Below are positions 11,161-24,068 of a stretch of DNA of 64,000 bases, piece after piece. This DNA comes from Trichopria drosophilae. Taxonomy: Eukaryota; Arthropoda; Insecta; Hymenoptera; Diapriidae. The notes beneath the pieces were generated by a model. The model was not told the DNA's origin, made no database searches, and saw only the letters and a program-made list of their open reading frames with translations. The DNA lies in the NCBI GenBank assembly GCA_030407085.1, contig CM059583.1, positions 22,356,001 to 22,420,000 of the forward strand, in the 5' to 3' direction. Each line of letters starts with the position of its first letter. Within the stretch, counting starts at the first letter, position 1. A program made the translations under genes and the position numbers.

Positions 11161-14100
11161 CACCCTCTGCTATCAATAATGTTTTAAGGTTCATGCTAAG
11201 GCCTGATAACTGTGTCATTAATTTCCAAACGATTTAGTAAACATCTGATTTTCAAGATATTTTGAAGAAACGTCAATAACTAACTCATGTTTATTTAAAA
11301 CACTTTTCTGAATGCCAGAGTCATCTGTGCTTGACAAAACTGAATGGCGGTAACTTCAGGATGCTAATTGCAGACGCTAAAGACCCCTTGTTGAACTACC
11401 CCACCGTGTCATGGATATCCGCAATAACGAACGTTGCATTACTCATGGTGACATACTTTCCTCGGGACGTCCGTGTGATGTAACGATATGTAAAGTGAAA
11501 CATTCCATCGATGATTTCTGAAGACGACCAAAAAATGTTGTAATTGGATTGACAACATTTTGGAAGCTGATGTCAATTATTGGATTTTTGGAGAATGCAT
11601 CTCACATATCAAACAGTGAAATTAGTACACATAAAAGAGCAATTTTGAATAATATCCTAGAGTAATTTTCCAAGTAACAAAGAAAGTTGAAAAATAGTTG
11701 CACAGACATTGCTGCAATATGCAGAGCAATAGTCACTGCAGCCACATTCTTCGCGTTGCGGAAGCTACTGGAGAAACGCAGCAGCAAACATTCGATATCG
11801 TTTCCATTTTCCATCGTTTCCATGAGGTTACCGCAGCTACAATTTATGTATCCCTGGTGGAGATGGTCACGAGAATCTGCTGAACTGCTTTCAGTGAAGA
11901 CAAAACAATTTGAATTGAACAGGTTAAGAGAAAAAAACGTAGATATGGCTGAAACATCTAATCATAGTAGACTTAACAACGTGAAAATTTATTGTCACAA
12001 TGCAGAATATTGAAAATTTGATTATAGAAAATTTACTATATTATAACTATTTTTGATATGACAATTTTCGTTAAGATGTTTATTTTATTACAGCTATGTT
12101 ACTACTGAGAAATGTTTAAAATGATTTTTGAGGTTATGTTACTGGTAGATTTGAGGTTATGTAAACTACTCCACATTTAATAATTGGGAAATAGTAAACG
12201 AAACAATATCATGGTCCTGTTTGTTACCGAAAAAGTTAATTGAATTATTTTTTTGTAATACAGTGTTTTAGTACGATAAAATAGTTCCAGGAAGTTTTTT
12301 CTCTGTGATCTACAACATTTTAGGTACTGCAACTAAAGTAGTTAGTTTTGCCTATAACTAAATTAACTCATTTACGACGGGTCTATTTGCTTTTTCTTTT
12401 TATATATCGGAATGGTTGACAATGAAATTTTGCGCGCTGAACAGGATCCCGGTTCCAAAACGCATATCATGTCAGGGTTTTGAAAAAAGTGAGAAGAACA
12501 TGGTTTTGAACGAATTGATCCCTACTTTTCTAAGACACTTGACGTGCTTGAGACTTCAGTCTATGCTTAAATTAAAGCTTGAATCTTACCCATACTTGAA
12601 TAGCAGTCATAGATACAATGTACAGAGAAAAACAGAATTGTAAAAACGGTGGCTCCAAGATGGCGAATGCAAAATCAAAATGTTGATCCAAGCACATGGA
12701 ATTAAACTCTCAAGGATTTTTGGGATCGCTGACCGATATTTAAGAAGAAAAAAAAACTTATTTTGCCGACCCGTGTAATTTTTCTTATACAGGGAAAAAT
12801 GTCGTTTCTATATTTTGATTAAAATTTATTGCTTTTTAATGTTATGTCTACCGTCATTTATGGAGCTGTATAGTATTAAAAGTAACCACACTCTCGCGTT
12901 TTCCTCCTTCTACGTTACACATTAAAACTTTGAGAGCTAGAGTTACTTCCAGAGTAAATTTTCAATGTAAAGGGGTAATTTTTGTAACTGCGGAGGAAGC
13001 TACTTGGAGTCTACTCCTAATTAAGTGATATTAATCATTTACTTCGAGAAATTCAAAATATATACTCAAAAAGATTCGAATATGTTGACTACTCTATGCT
13101 AGAATTTGGAATGAGCAAGTTACTCCAATGGTGCGTTCCATAATGCTTTATATACTTTGTCACATGTGTGTGAAAACATTAATTTTATTTTGAAGTAGAA
13201 TTTTTTAGAAAGGAAGTATCGTGCATTTGCTTTTGAGTTAATAACTGTATTTCGTGTTTTCCAAATTTATATTTTATGTTAAAGTAACATTATAAATCAG
13301 TGTAATTAATCACTTTTTTAACAAATATTAATCACGACCTTATGTGTTATGAACAAAATAACTAGGAGCTATTATTAGAAATAAATGGCGTTCAACTCTC
13401 TACTAATAATAAATCGAAATATAAATTATGTTCAGTTGGTTATTGATATTGAATATTTTGTGTTCATCTTCCTGCATGGGGGTTGACATCCGGTTCGCGG
13501 CTTGTCGAAGGTCGCGAAATCATAGGGGTGGAGTTGCGGTTCACTGTGGGCAGTTACCGAAAAAAAATAAGCCGGACTTATTCGATTTCGTTACATGCGT
13601 AATGTAATATAGCAACGAGACAAATTAACCTCTACATTTACCTATAATTTCAAGCGCAGACGCAAAAATATATAGAATTGACACGGAAATTATATCGTCT
13701 CATCCACCAGTTGCCCACTTTCTTTTTATTATAAATGTGTATGTGTCCCAAATAAAAAAATTGTGTTAAACTTTGCATGTGCCCTTATTTGTGGATGTCT
13801 TCATCGGGTGTAATTAAAAAATTTGGCACTTTAATGCTTTAAAAATAATGTAAAAAAATATAGAGCATACATCTGAAGTAGTTGAATAAAAATAGTGGCC
13901 CAAATCGTAAATTTTTTTTTCATATATATTTTGACAATTTTTATTTAAAAAAAAGATATATTTCGATTCGATCAAAACCTTTATAGCATACATTTTCTTT
14001 AGATGTTATTACTCTATTATTCACATACAATATTGATTTATAAAAAATAAATCTAAAAAATAAAGGGCACGTATAATACGTCAACATTTTTATACAGACT

Positions 14101-17100
14101 GGAAACATCACAAACGTTTGGTTTAACACTTTTTAACAATTTTCAAAATGAAATTTAAGTATTCTCTCCTACTAAACATGAATATCAGAATCACTTTCCA
14201 TGAGAGATGTAACAGATAAATTTAATTTTTATGGAAATAAATAACTGAACAAATTTACTACATAATGAGCGTTGTCCGAGGACAGGAGGTTATATTCAGA
14301 AAATTACTTTATATGTCTATATTACGTGTTTAATTTCCAAATTATATAATGTTTTCAAAATCGTCATTAAAAAACGAAAAATTTCATGCAAAATTTACAT
14401 CTGTACGTCTTATCATTTAGGAGTAAACTGCGTTGCACGGGGACACTTTCAAAACGTACGCGGAATTGCGAACAAAACAAATGCTTGTTTATTTACATTG
14501 CGCGACCTTCGGCATTATTTAAATTGCCTAAACTCGAACATTTAAAATAACTTTGGTTAAAAGTATTCTAGATTATATTAAATATGTCATTTAATTTGAA
14601 TAATATGTGGAAAATTAGAAACTTTGCACGAGGACAAACATATAGGGACTATTATTTGATTCTATATTTTATTCTATAAAATATTCATATTTAATCCAAT
14701 ATTGGATTGATTTTTGAACGAGTTGATTGTGAATTCGTACTTTTCTGAATTCGCATATCTTCGACATGAAAATTTCAAATACTAGATACAGTTATTAACA
14801 GAAATTTATTATCCTACAACAGTATAAATTATTCAAAAATTTAATTTATTTAAAATGATTCGATTTAAAATAGGCCAAAATGTAGATTTCGAATCTAAAT
14901 CAGTAAAATTATGAAACGTTTTATACTCGTTGAGTATATTTTGTCGTCAATTTTGAATTTTTTGTATAAAAAAAGTGGTCAATTTTACCTAATTGCGGCA
15001 TTGTGACTTTGTCTCTCTTCTTGGATGTATTTCAGGATCAGTTTCAAAATCGATGGTAAAGGCGACAATCGCGGATAGTAAAAGCGACCAACTTCGTTGC
15101 CATCTGACACGGTCTCTGCATTAGACTTTCTTTACTATTGTTATTATTTGTAATTTAAAGAGTAATCAGAGAATGTCATCTTGAAATATGCCATTAACAA
15201 AATCAAAACTTGATATTCGCTAAAGTTTTTCTAAAATTAATTTACGATGGTAGATGCAGAATAGCAGTTGGAGATTTTTTGTTATCAGTCAATGCATGCT
15301 CCAGTAATTGATTTAATATTCTTCTGACACAGAATATTTAAACGTTTTTCCGGACGGTTAGCACGAATCAATGAGAGATTATAAAAATTCAAAATAGGGA
15401 ATCCAGCATGGCCGACGGTATTTCTGAAAATCAAGCGGATTAAGACATGTATGTCGAGGCTTTATTGAACCCCTTACAATATTTATAATTTGTACTTAAA
15501 TGCGAAATAATATAATACTAAATTTTTTTAGAGAAGCCGTGCACAACCAAGTAAACGTTTTAACCAGGCTCGGTCTGTAATCCATGGTATTCGGAATCCT
15601 AGTCGGGCAAGCCCAAAATCATTCCAGACAAAAACGAGCCAGAATTTATAATCTGTTTAAGTAGATCGGATCCCAGCTGGGGATAATTCTATATTTGGGC
15701 TGTATACATTAATATTTTGGAAAAATAACATTGAAATGTTGAAAGTATATTTCGGCAATTTGCAGCTTGATTATTACTTATACCTTTTTTTTTTCAATTT
15801 GATTCGCAGATTTTGAAATTGCTATTGAAAATACAAACTATTGTTACGAACTATTTTTTTTTAATAACAGAGAAAATATACATCACAAATAAACAAAAAA
15901 AGTGATCGTCCCTTCGCTCGATGGTGAGTACGAAACTATTACTAATTACCTATCAATTTTAGTTGAGAAATGGACATAACATCGTTATATCTCATTTTAG
16001 AAACGAAAAATATTTATTACAAATTAGTATATTCACATTTACGAACCTACGATTTTTAATTTCATTATCAGTTTATTGTAAATTAAGGATTATCAGATAT
16101 GTAAAATTTAAAAATAAACGATCTTCCTCAATGTGTACTGAAAGAGTATTTAGAAGTTTTTTATAATTTTCGTTAATATTTTATTATTCCCCTTATTACG
16201 TTGTCTCTTATAGGTATAAATATTTCATAAAAAAGGGTGTTCTTCTGTATAATTTCTTTATTATTTTATATAAGTAGTGACATCATTGTTAGGCTGTGAA
16301 TACTGATTAATTGATCATGTATCACTTCTTAAATTTTTACAAGGAATATCCTTATTGAATCATGATCAGGGTCTGATCAAGTAGTACGGTTAGGGTAGCG
16401 TGCCTTAGATCATTGGCAAATGGACATTGAGATTGAGGGTAGCCTGAAATAATTTCTGCTCGGTAATATGCTTAATCAACCTTGTTAACAGTTGATATCA
16501 AGATCTAGAATGAAAGATCGTTAATTGCTTAATCTTCCGTCTTGTTAGTTTAATCACGTACAGTATTTCAATTTGTACAACATTCTATATGAATTGCCAA
16601 AATATAAAACCATTCAGTTTTAATTTGATAATTAATCGACCATCAACTAAGGTTTAATAACCTCAAACAATTGTTTATATTTCATGCACTAAAACTTAAA
16701 CATTGTGTTAAGAGTTTGATATATGTTTAACGTTCCTAGTACCTAAAATCAGAAACTCACATATAAAGTTAGAACAAAATTTGGTAACTCTTCCCATCAT
16801 ATTTTCTCAGTAAGTTTGTAAAATCATCCGTATAAGTTATTTAATATATATTCAAACAAAACTTAGTAATATGGACTAAATAATATTCAATGCAAATAAA
16901 ATATAGTAAATGCTTAAAATTTGGCTGCTGACAGATAACCACATATATATAGTTAATGCCCACTAAACTTGAATGAATGAAAAAGGACTTTTCAAAAGCA
17001 AAAGATGGGTTTCCATCAATTAGTACGTTTTTTACTGACATATAGTCAGTAAATACTAATTCATTAGTAAAATTCTACTAATCTACAAATAACTATTGAC

Positions 17101-17690
17101 TTTTTTAGCTTAGTAATTTGTAGGATTAGAAATAAATTAATAGGGTTTAACTTTTTATTAGCAAAAATTATTACTAATTCATTTGGTGACCTACTTTTCA
17201 TTTTCTTATTGGTAGTTTCAACTAATTCAGATTTAGAGAGTACTACTAGACTTCGTTTTCAGTGTATTTAGCTACGTATGGTAACTGCTACACGCAATAT
17301 AAAATGCGAAAATTATATGACGATAATTAAATTATTTCAAGTGAAGCATTTAGAATTTTGTTAAAAATGTTATCATCGGACTTTTTTGGTATTAACAGTA
17401 CTCAAATTAATAAGATTATTTGTAACAAACGATGAAGAGTCGAAGAGACTATGAAATATGGAAAAATCAATCTAAAAAACGAGACCAATACAAAAATATA
17501 TCAAAAGTACTCTTTCCAAATAATGTGCTAATTATTAAAGACTAATGATTTTAATGAAATATGTGGTATTCTGACCTACTTTAGTAGCTGAAATCAAAAT
17601 TTCATGTTTCCTACGTATTTCAAATCTATTTTTACTGATTTTTTCGCTAAATTTTCCCATTTTGAAATTCAACGAAATAAACGTGAAGAT
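11161..17690. other. AT-rich non-coding stretch, no gene seen
   Basis: Several short open frames (for example 11687-12013) lack recognisable domains. A short GC-richer patch lies at about 13480-13560. Weak repeat words of the type ACTAATT...ATTAGT occur at 17040-17240 (annotated separately). I see no RNA gene and no clear element ends. Confidence 0.5.
17040..17240. repeat. AT-rich ACTAAT/ATTAGT repeat, copy 1
   Basis: Alternating short words (TACTAAT, ATTAGTA, TAGTAAT) are spaced by AT-rich sequence. Related and better ordered copies lie at 49940-50200 and 50650-50870, where ATTTTATTA..TAAAATAAATTAG is shared. Confidence 0.5.
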
Positions 17691-18190
17691 TCTTGCTTGC
17701 TTTTATTCCTTTGCCAATGTCGCTAAGAACAGGCGGTTGTCCTGTACCGTACCTAAAGTAAGAAGGGGCGAAAAGCGAAATTCCAACTGACCAGCGAAAT
17801 TCCCTTCACGGGTTTTCACCCCTCTTCCTAATGCCTTTTTCGAGCCTCCATCTAAAGTTCTCTATAGCGACCGAAGGCACCCCCCTTGCCCCCTCTATGT
17901 TCCGACTTTCGCCCTCGTCAGGAGAATTGTGAACTGGAGTAAAAGTAAAGTCGACCATCTCTTTCTTACGCGTATGAAAGAGAAAGATGGAGTTAATTTT
18001 GAGACCTTATACGTGTAGGAGGGTTTTTTTTTACAGCCGCCCTGGACGATGTATGGTTGTGTGCAGGTGATGACCACTACGTACGTGTACCCGGGGGGTG
18101 CGAGAAAGACGAAGACGCTTTTGGGGTGGAAAAAGGAAATTCGCAGGGGTGGATACGTATCCAGAATTGCCCGTTCTCACGAGGAATTTC
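17690..18190. other. GC-rich island
   Basis: A GC-richer block with C-runs lies in AT-rich surroundings. A T9-ACAG acceptor-like site (about 18026-18036) is followed 30 bases later by GTGCAG|GTGATG, a donor-like site. No domain is recognisable in any frame. It may be a regulatory region or untranslated exon; neither can be shown. Confidence 0.3.
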
Positions 18191-18739
18191 CGAGATACTG
18201 GTGATATATGTCAACGACGTTATGTCATATTTTTTTTGTTTTAAGATATTCTGTTTTTTTTTTTTTAATTTGTTTAGTCATGAAATTTTGGAAAACCTTT
18301 TCCTTGCAGTTTCTTTCCATCAGTTGCGTATTTAATTAGTCCAAATTTCAACAAACGCCTCATGCTTTGGCACTGAAAAAATAAGTCTTACAAATAAGAC
18401 TTCTTTTAATAATTGCCTTAAATTTAATCATTAAGTCAGAATATGCTGTTAAACTAAATTCTAGATGGCTAGAAACTTTATAAAAAGGCGTCATCGTTTT
18501 TCATTTCATAACTGGAAAGTTTAAAACAAGCACTGTTCGCGATAAATCTGACGTAGGCTTCAGTATCAGCTTAAAATAAGATGCTCATGAGGATTATTGT
18601 AGGCTTTCTGGCTCAATTTTTCTTCAAGATGCAAATTAAGTGGCAATTACGATTTTGTTTGAGACAATTGCACAATAAGACGAAACAGGTTCAGTAACCA
18701 CCCGACGATGGTGCTGAGCAGATTTTTTATCACACCCAA

Positions 18740-18841
18740 CACTAAAAGAAATAACGCAAGGTTCCTGGCATACGGATAGGTAGATCAGGTATATGAAAGC
18801 CGATCTAACCATAATTATGCCTGGCGTTATTTCTTTCAGTG
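18740..18841. mobile_element. Short hairpin MITE (about 102 bp)
   Basis: Terminal inverted repeats: CACTAAAAGAAATAACGC at 18740-18757 and GCGTTATTTCTTTCAGTG at 18824-18841, one mismatch over 18 bp. The interior has a further GATC-containing inverted match (TAGATCAG against CTGATCTA type). No certain target duplication. Confidence 0.75.
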
Positions 18842-19681
18842 AACCACACGAAAAGCTTTAGAATTTTTTAAGTTGTACCTCGAAAGAGAATATTGTAGAA
18901 GTGAATATGCGTTCCGCACCCATTTCAAATTAACCACTGTATTGATGCGAGGCTCTCAAGAATATTTATCGGAGTGGGAATTAGTTTTTTAAATACCTTC
19001 AGTTTTTTAAAAACCACAGTGAATCTATATATGATTTTGAAAATGACAAGTGTCTTTGTGTTAAACATGTTCTCTTGAATTCAATATTATAAAATAAAAT
19101 AAATTTAAACTAAATCCCCCTTTTTAGTGTATTTCATATTTTCTTCCTTCTAGTGATCGGATTAGACAATCGGAACTGAAGTTTTCTTTTCCATGTAACA
19201 ATAGAACACATATTAATTTATTATAAGATTATCATAATAATGAGAAAATATTCGTTGAACTGATGAAATCTGCATCCAATAGCCACAGTTTATTGGGCAA
19301 TGAATTTTTTTTCAGTGAATGGAGGTTCAATTTTTGTCTAAATAATCTAAATCTAAGATTCTCAACCAGCTTTATTTAAGCCCAAATTCTGAACAATAGC
19401 TAATTTTTGATAATCATCAAAACATATAGTAAGCTGGTTTGACGACTTTTGAGAAAGTCAGTTAAACAAGACTGTTATCAGTCAGTTAAAGTCAGTTATC
19501 AGTCAAACAAGACTGCTTTTTGTTACATCTTAAAATTAGCTAATTATTATATACTTAGTCTTAAAGTAATCTCTGTAAGGTTGTGCCCGTACCACTCGTC
19601 AACTCATAAGGGTGAAACATCATAAAATCGCAGATTTTTTAGGCGAATTCTTCAGAGTTTTCTTGAGTACACGAATATTAT

Positions 19682-19842
19682 ACTGAAAAAAATAAGTCTT
19701 AATTTAAGACCATTGATGGGATTCATTTAATATGTAACAAAAATTAGCCCGATTAGAAAAGGACAAACTTATGCACTAGAGATAGACTAATTTTAAGCCA
19801 GTTTAATTTGTAACAGTTTTTAAGACTTATTTTTTTCTGCGT
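19682..19842. mobile_element. TA-flanked MITE with AAATAAGTCTTAA ends
   Basis: The left end is CTGAAAAAAATAAGTCTTAA and the right end, read in reverse complement, is CGCAGAAAAAAATAAGTCTT followed by AA. They lie next to TA dinucleotides (19680-19681 and 19843-19844), as expected for the Tc1/mariner group. A related single end with an internal hairpin (AATAAGTCTTAC...TAAGACTT) lies at about 18370-18410. Confidence 0.65.
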
Positions 19843-20779
19843 AAGAAAACCTTTAAACAAATGATTCAAAATTGAAATATATTGTCTGTAGAGATAGTAT
19901 CTAGTAGAACATTAAATATTTTAGTAATTGGGCACTCTTGAGCATGATGTATCATACCAGAATCTTGCGTATATGTGTTTTAAAAACTCAATGTTTTTTT
20001 TATATTTTTTAGTCTCTAAAAAAACATTTTCTTCTTAATTTTAATGCTGCATTTCACTTTGCGCATTTTTTTAAAAGCACACTGAAATAGTCCATGTACT
20101 AACTCTGTATCTCTCGACTAACCTTTTTTCGATATATTTTCTCAACCATAGAGCCAGGTATATAATCAATTTGTCGACTAGAAGAAGAAAATGATTAATT
20201 AAAGAATGTTATGATATATCTGCATTTTATGAACCCGGGGTCGTTTGTACTATGATTTTATGTTATTCTCTTACGAACATTTTCAGATACCTTATAATGT
20301 TAGTTGTTAATAGTTCCTTTGTACTACGTTACTAATGTTAATTCTAAAAGTGAAAATGGTACTTTTACTTAGATTGAAATGTCGTTATTTCAAATTTCAC
20401 TGACTTTTCTTTTAATTCCGTGACTTTCGTTTGTACTAAAGTGAACATTTTACCTTTACAAAAGTAAAATTTTCACTGTAATGAGTACAGCGAGATTTTT
20501 CGCCGTTAGTAAAAGAGTGAGCTTAGAACCCGTGTCGAAATTCACTGAATGTCGCAGTGACTGAAACCAGTTTGAACGGCACATTGGCCAGACGATTTAG
20601 CAGTTTCTTTTAATAATAAACTCGCGTATTATAAAAGAAGTGTACTCATATGGCTGAATGTATTATATATTGGTCTTTTCGAGGCCGCACAGTAAGAATC
20701 TATAACAGATTTTAAACATTCAAAATGATGAACTTAACATGACAAATCAATGGCATGAATCTGCAATTTTTAATATTAA

Positions 20780-20860
20780 CCCTCCTGAGCACGAGTTTTT
20801 CTTTTCTCCTGTGGAAAAATGTATTTTGGACGAGTATACTCGTCCTTGTGCATAGGAGGA
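20780..20860. mobile_element. 81-bp TTAA-flanked hairpin (piggyBac-type MITE)
   Basis: TTAA lies on both sides (20776-20779 and 20861-20864). The ends CCCTCCTGAGCACGAG and, in reverse complement, TCCTCCTATGCACAAG are inverted repeats. The interior contains a perfect 18-bp palindrome, GGACGAGTATACTCGTCC (20828-20845). Confidence 0.65.
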
Positions 20861-20864
20861 TTAA

Positions 20865-22120
20865 TAATTTAAAATCAGATTCGTAATCAACGACCCCGAA
20901 AATTCTTGATTGAAAAAATTCATGTACAGAAAAATCTCAGATTTACTTTTTTTCATTTTTTGGTCTTGTAAAGTGAGTTTTATCATTATTTTTTGATACT
21001 TAGACATTGTCACCAAATGAAAATATCTGACAAATAATTGAGAACATAACAATTATCGTAAAATATGTTTTCGAGATTCCGTCATGTAGCCCTCTTGGCT
21101 GTAAGATGAGAATTCAAATATTTGTTAAACATGGTTTTAGATCAGAATCGGCAGCTGCAGACGTTCCAAAATGTCGTGTAAATTTAGTTTGGATAAAGAA
21201 AATATTCGATTAGTTTTAGAAATATATACAAATGCCCGCACAGTAGATTTTCCGAACCCGACAAAATGAGATTATTACTTAATCTTAACGGGGAATACCC
21301 TTTCTATGGATCGAATACGCTTTTTAATCATAATGGGTAGTGGTTAAGTTATTATTGGAGTAAATTAGTATTAATTGAGATAATGACCCGTTTTCAAATT
21401 ATTATACATTTAGCTAACTCGAAAGTTTTCTAATAAATATAATCCACATATATTAATGACACAAATATATCCTAAACGTTTTAAAGTCAAATTAAATGGA
21501 GTACTATGTAATAAGAAATAAAACATATAAATCGTTGCAAAAACAACGCTCGTTTTATTGTTTTCTTACACGCTTGAAATAAAAATTGAAATAATAATAC
21601 TAATAGTAATACATTGTCGTTATTGGTATTATATTATATAAACAGAAGAAACAATCAAAGATAGATGAGTGCCAAGAGGCGAGCTACGGCTAAGCGCTGT
21701 ATTACAGATTGACTTAAAAATATAAGATATAAGTCACTTGGTAAGACGGTTCTTTTATTAAAATAAAATTTGAAAGATTAACATTAAATTGTTTGATTGT
21801 TGATGTCCACCGCTACATGTGAGATACATTTAAATTATCCGTATGTGTATTATTATAGGAAATAGAATGTTTGATTTCTACAGCTGCATATGTATATTTA
21901 ACTGAATTAACTTGAGCACTAACAGGTTCTCTATCCCTTTAGCGATAATATAGAGTAAATGCCTATTATTGAAAAAAAAACATGTCTCGTTCCCGTTTCT
22001 GTATATGAAATTTTTTTTTTTCGTTCTTAATCCGTAATATATTTGAAATAAATATGTTGTTAGAGTTTTTTCTCTGTGTATCGGATAGTGGATATTATAA
22101 ACATAAAAATTAAAACGAAG
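20865..22120. other. AT-rich non-coding stretch
   Basis: A fragment of the dispersed module with the words CAGATTCGTAATCA and CGACCCC lies at 20874-20898. Otherwise no gene or element end is seen. Confidence 0.5.
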
Positions 22121-22122
22121 AA

Positions 22123-22159
22123 GATTACGTTTCGGTCAAGAATTTTTGACCCTCTTCAG
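22123..22159 (-). ncRNA. Hammerhead-ribozyme-like core in the Penelope 3' terminal region
   Basis: On the minus strand the sequence reads CTGAAGA, then a GGGTCAA / TTGACC stem around a six-base loop, then GAAAC and GTAATC. This fits the hammerhead core CUGANGA - stem II - GAAA. It lies about 500 bp downstream of, and on the same strand as, the Penelope endonuclease remnant. Penelope-like elements are known to carry such motifs in their terminal repeats. Stems I and III cannot be confirmed by eye, so self-cleavage is unproven. Confidence 0.6.
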
Positions 22160-22198
22160 AAATTTATTCTGCAATATAATAAATACAAAAATTAAACA

Positions 22199-22325
22199 GA
22201 TGAAAAAAAAATACAATAAAAAATGAAAAAAATGAATAACAGTAAAAAAGAATGAAAAAATGAATAACAATAAAAAAGAGAATGACAAAATGAATAACAA
22301 TTAAAAAAGAATTGAAAAATTGAAA
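22199..22325. repeat. A-rich tandem repeat, about 28-bp unit
   Basis: The unit GAAAAAATGAATAACAATAA plus about eight more A-rich bases is repeated about three to four times with small changes. It lies between the Penelope C-terminus and the ribozyme-like motif. The open frames on the other strand are by-products of the repeat. Confidence 0.8.
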
Positions 22326-22660
22326 AATGACATGATCGATTACATAAATACCGAGGAGAAACACTGATAAATTGTATTTTCATGCTGAATCCTTACCTTT
22401 TAAACGTAGATTTTATTAAAATCCAAGATGAGATAATTTGAAATCACCACTCCAAGGATCAAAAAAAAAGAAAAAAGGAAGATGTACACCTGTAAAAAAA
22501 GATGGAATTAGTTTCAAAAGAAACTAAGTAAGAACCAGCACGAAATACGTACGAGTCGCACGATGTTATATGCTAAACTGACGAAAATGTAAATATTTAT
22601 GAGTGTTAAACCTTTACAATACTTGGAAGGAACTTTGAACTTTCAAAATAACGAAAAAAT

Positions 22661-23188
22661 TTAAACATTTAATAAAGGAAAATAAATATCAGGAAGATTA
22701 GACTTCTCAAATCTAATGTTAACTGTGTTGTTATATTTTTTAATAAAGAAATTTTCTAAATGTCTCCTTTTCCATGTGTTTTTTTTTTGTAGCTAAAATT
22801 TTGACATTTGTGTAGTCAAAATTATGTCCTGTATCTAGTCTATGTTTAGTAAGTCCAGTATGTTTATTATCGTCTAAATAAATATTTCTTTTATGTTCGT
22901 TAATTCTGTCTTTTATTAATCGTCCTGTTTCACCTATATAAACAGAGTTACATTGATTACATTTGATTAAATAAACAACTCCACTTTTTTGTAGAGTATC
23001 TTGCTTATATTTTCCAGGTTTTATACCTACTAGATTTGTATTACATGGTTTAAAAACAATTCGGATTTGTTTGTCTTTCATGGTGTTTTTTATTTGTTCT
23101 GAAACTCCCTTAACATATGGAATACTCATTGTCTTAATATATTTAATATTATCTTTATTATTCTGTAGTGAATTATAAATTTTATGTA
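22661..23188 (-). pseudogene. Penelope-like retroelement, C-terminal RT tail and GIY-YIG endonuclease (broken)
   Basis: The minus-strand frame contains S-I-P-Y-V-K-G-V-S-E-Q-I, the conserved stretch between the Penelope RT and its endonuclease. Then comes the GIY-YIG core: G-V-V-Y-L-I-K-C-x-x-C, V-Y-I-G-E-T-G-R, K-D-R-I-N-E-H, and a later T-G-H. After F-R-K-F the frame shifts near 22737. The usual C-terminus continues in another frame (N-T-V-N-I-R...N-L-P-D-I-Y) to a stop at 22661-22663. Upstream, a pogo-like MITE with TA duplication interrupts the reading frame at 23187-23189. Across the MITE the original frame appears to resume at 23510 and soon meets a stop. The main RT palm is absent from this window side, so the copy is 5'-truncated and dead. 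Confidence 0.9.
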
Positions 23189-23507
23189 CAGTAAAACCCC
23201 CTTTTAACGCCACCTCCGTTTATCGACATACTCTTTTCTACGACACTAGTGACACCCCTTTTAACGACATACCAGCGATTCCCGTCATCCCCACCACGTC
23301 TAAAGGCTTCCCCTCACCAGACGGCGGATGTATACGTGCACAGCCCGCGAAACAACCGTATTGGTCGAGTGACGTGTGACGTCACTTTAGCATACTTGTC
23401 GATGGGTTGTGGTGGGGGTGCGCACTTTTCTACGTGGCATGTCGATAAACGGGAGCTTGAGGGGAAGTCGCGGAACCGACCCATGTCGTAAAAAGGGGGT
23501 TCTACTG
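23189..23507. mobile_element. pogo/Tigger-like TA-flanked MITE inserted in the Penelope remnant
   Basis: The ends CAGTAAAACCCCC (left) and, in reverse complement, CAGTAGAACCCCC (right) are flanked by TA at 23187-23188 and 23508-23509. The interior is GC-rich with CpG and includes a TGACGTCA palindrome near 23378-23385. CAGTARAAC-type ends plus TA duplication are typical of the pogo/Tigger branch of Tc1/mariner. It has no coding capacity. Confidence 0.85.
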
Positions 23508-24068
23508 TACGCTTTTTCTAAAACAATCAAGGATTAGATATAAGCTCTACCATAATTAAACACATTTATTTTAATAAAATATCTTTTACCGCAAGTAAAT
23601 TATATCAAATATTTCAATTTTTAATTAGAAATGTAAGATTTTCTACGAGATTTTTCTCGCAGTTGTTTTTTTAAAAATAATTTTAAAGCGGTATTGTTGG
23701 AAGGAATTAATCACATAAATTTCATCCAAATCCGGAAATTTTTATTCTACAATTTTATCATAGTTTTTACTAATAGATGGAAAAATAAATGTAAATTTAA
23801 CTAAATGGTGCGTATGGTGAGAGTAACCTAGTGGAAACTAACTCATTAGTAATTTCAATCTCTATTTTGTTAATCTGACTACACTGTGAAAAATTGCCAT
23901 GTAATTTTCCAGTCAAATTGTGAAAATTAAAATACCCGTGGTAAATTTACTGTATTGCCGTAAAATTCCTACATTATCGACGTGATTATACATGTGCACT
24001 GTAAATAAGACGTCAATCGGTTATTCGTGAGAGGGACCCGACTCGCTATATAGAGGGAAAAATAGATA

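Noticed and set aside
22164..22383. Phe/Ile-rich open frames
   Set aside because: Translate the A-rich tandem repeat downstream of the Penelope remnant.
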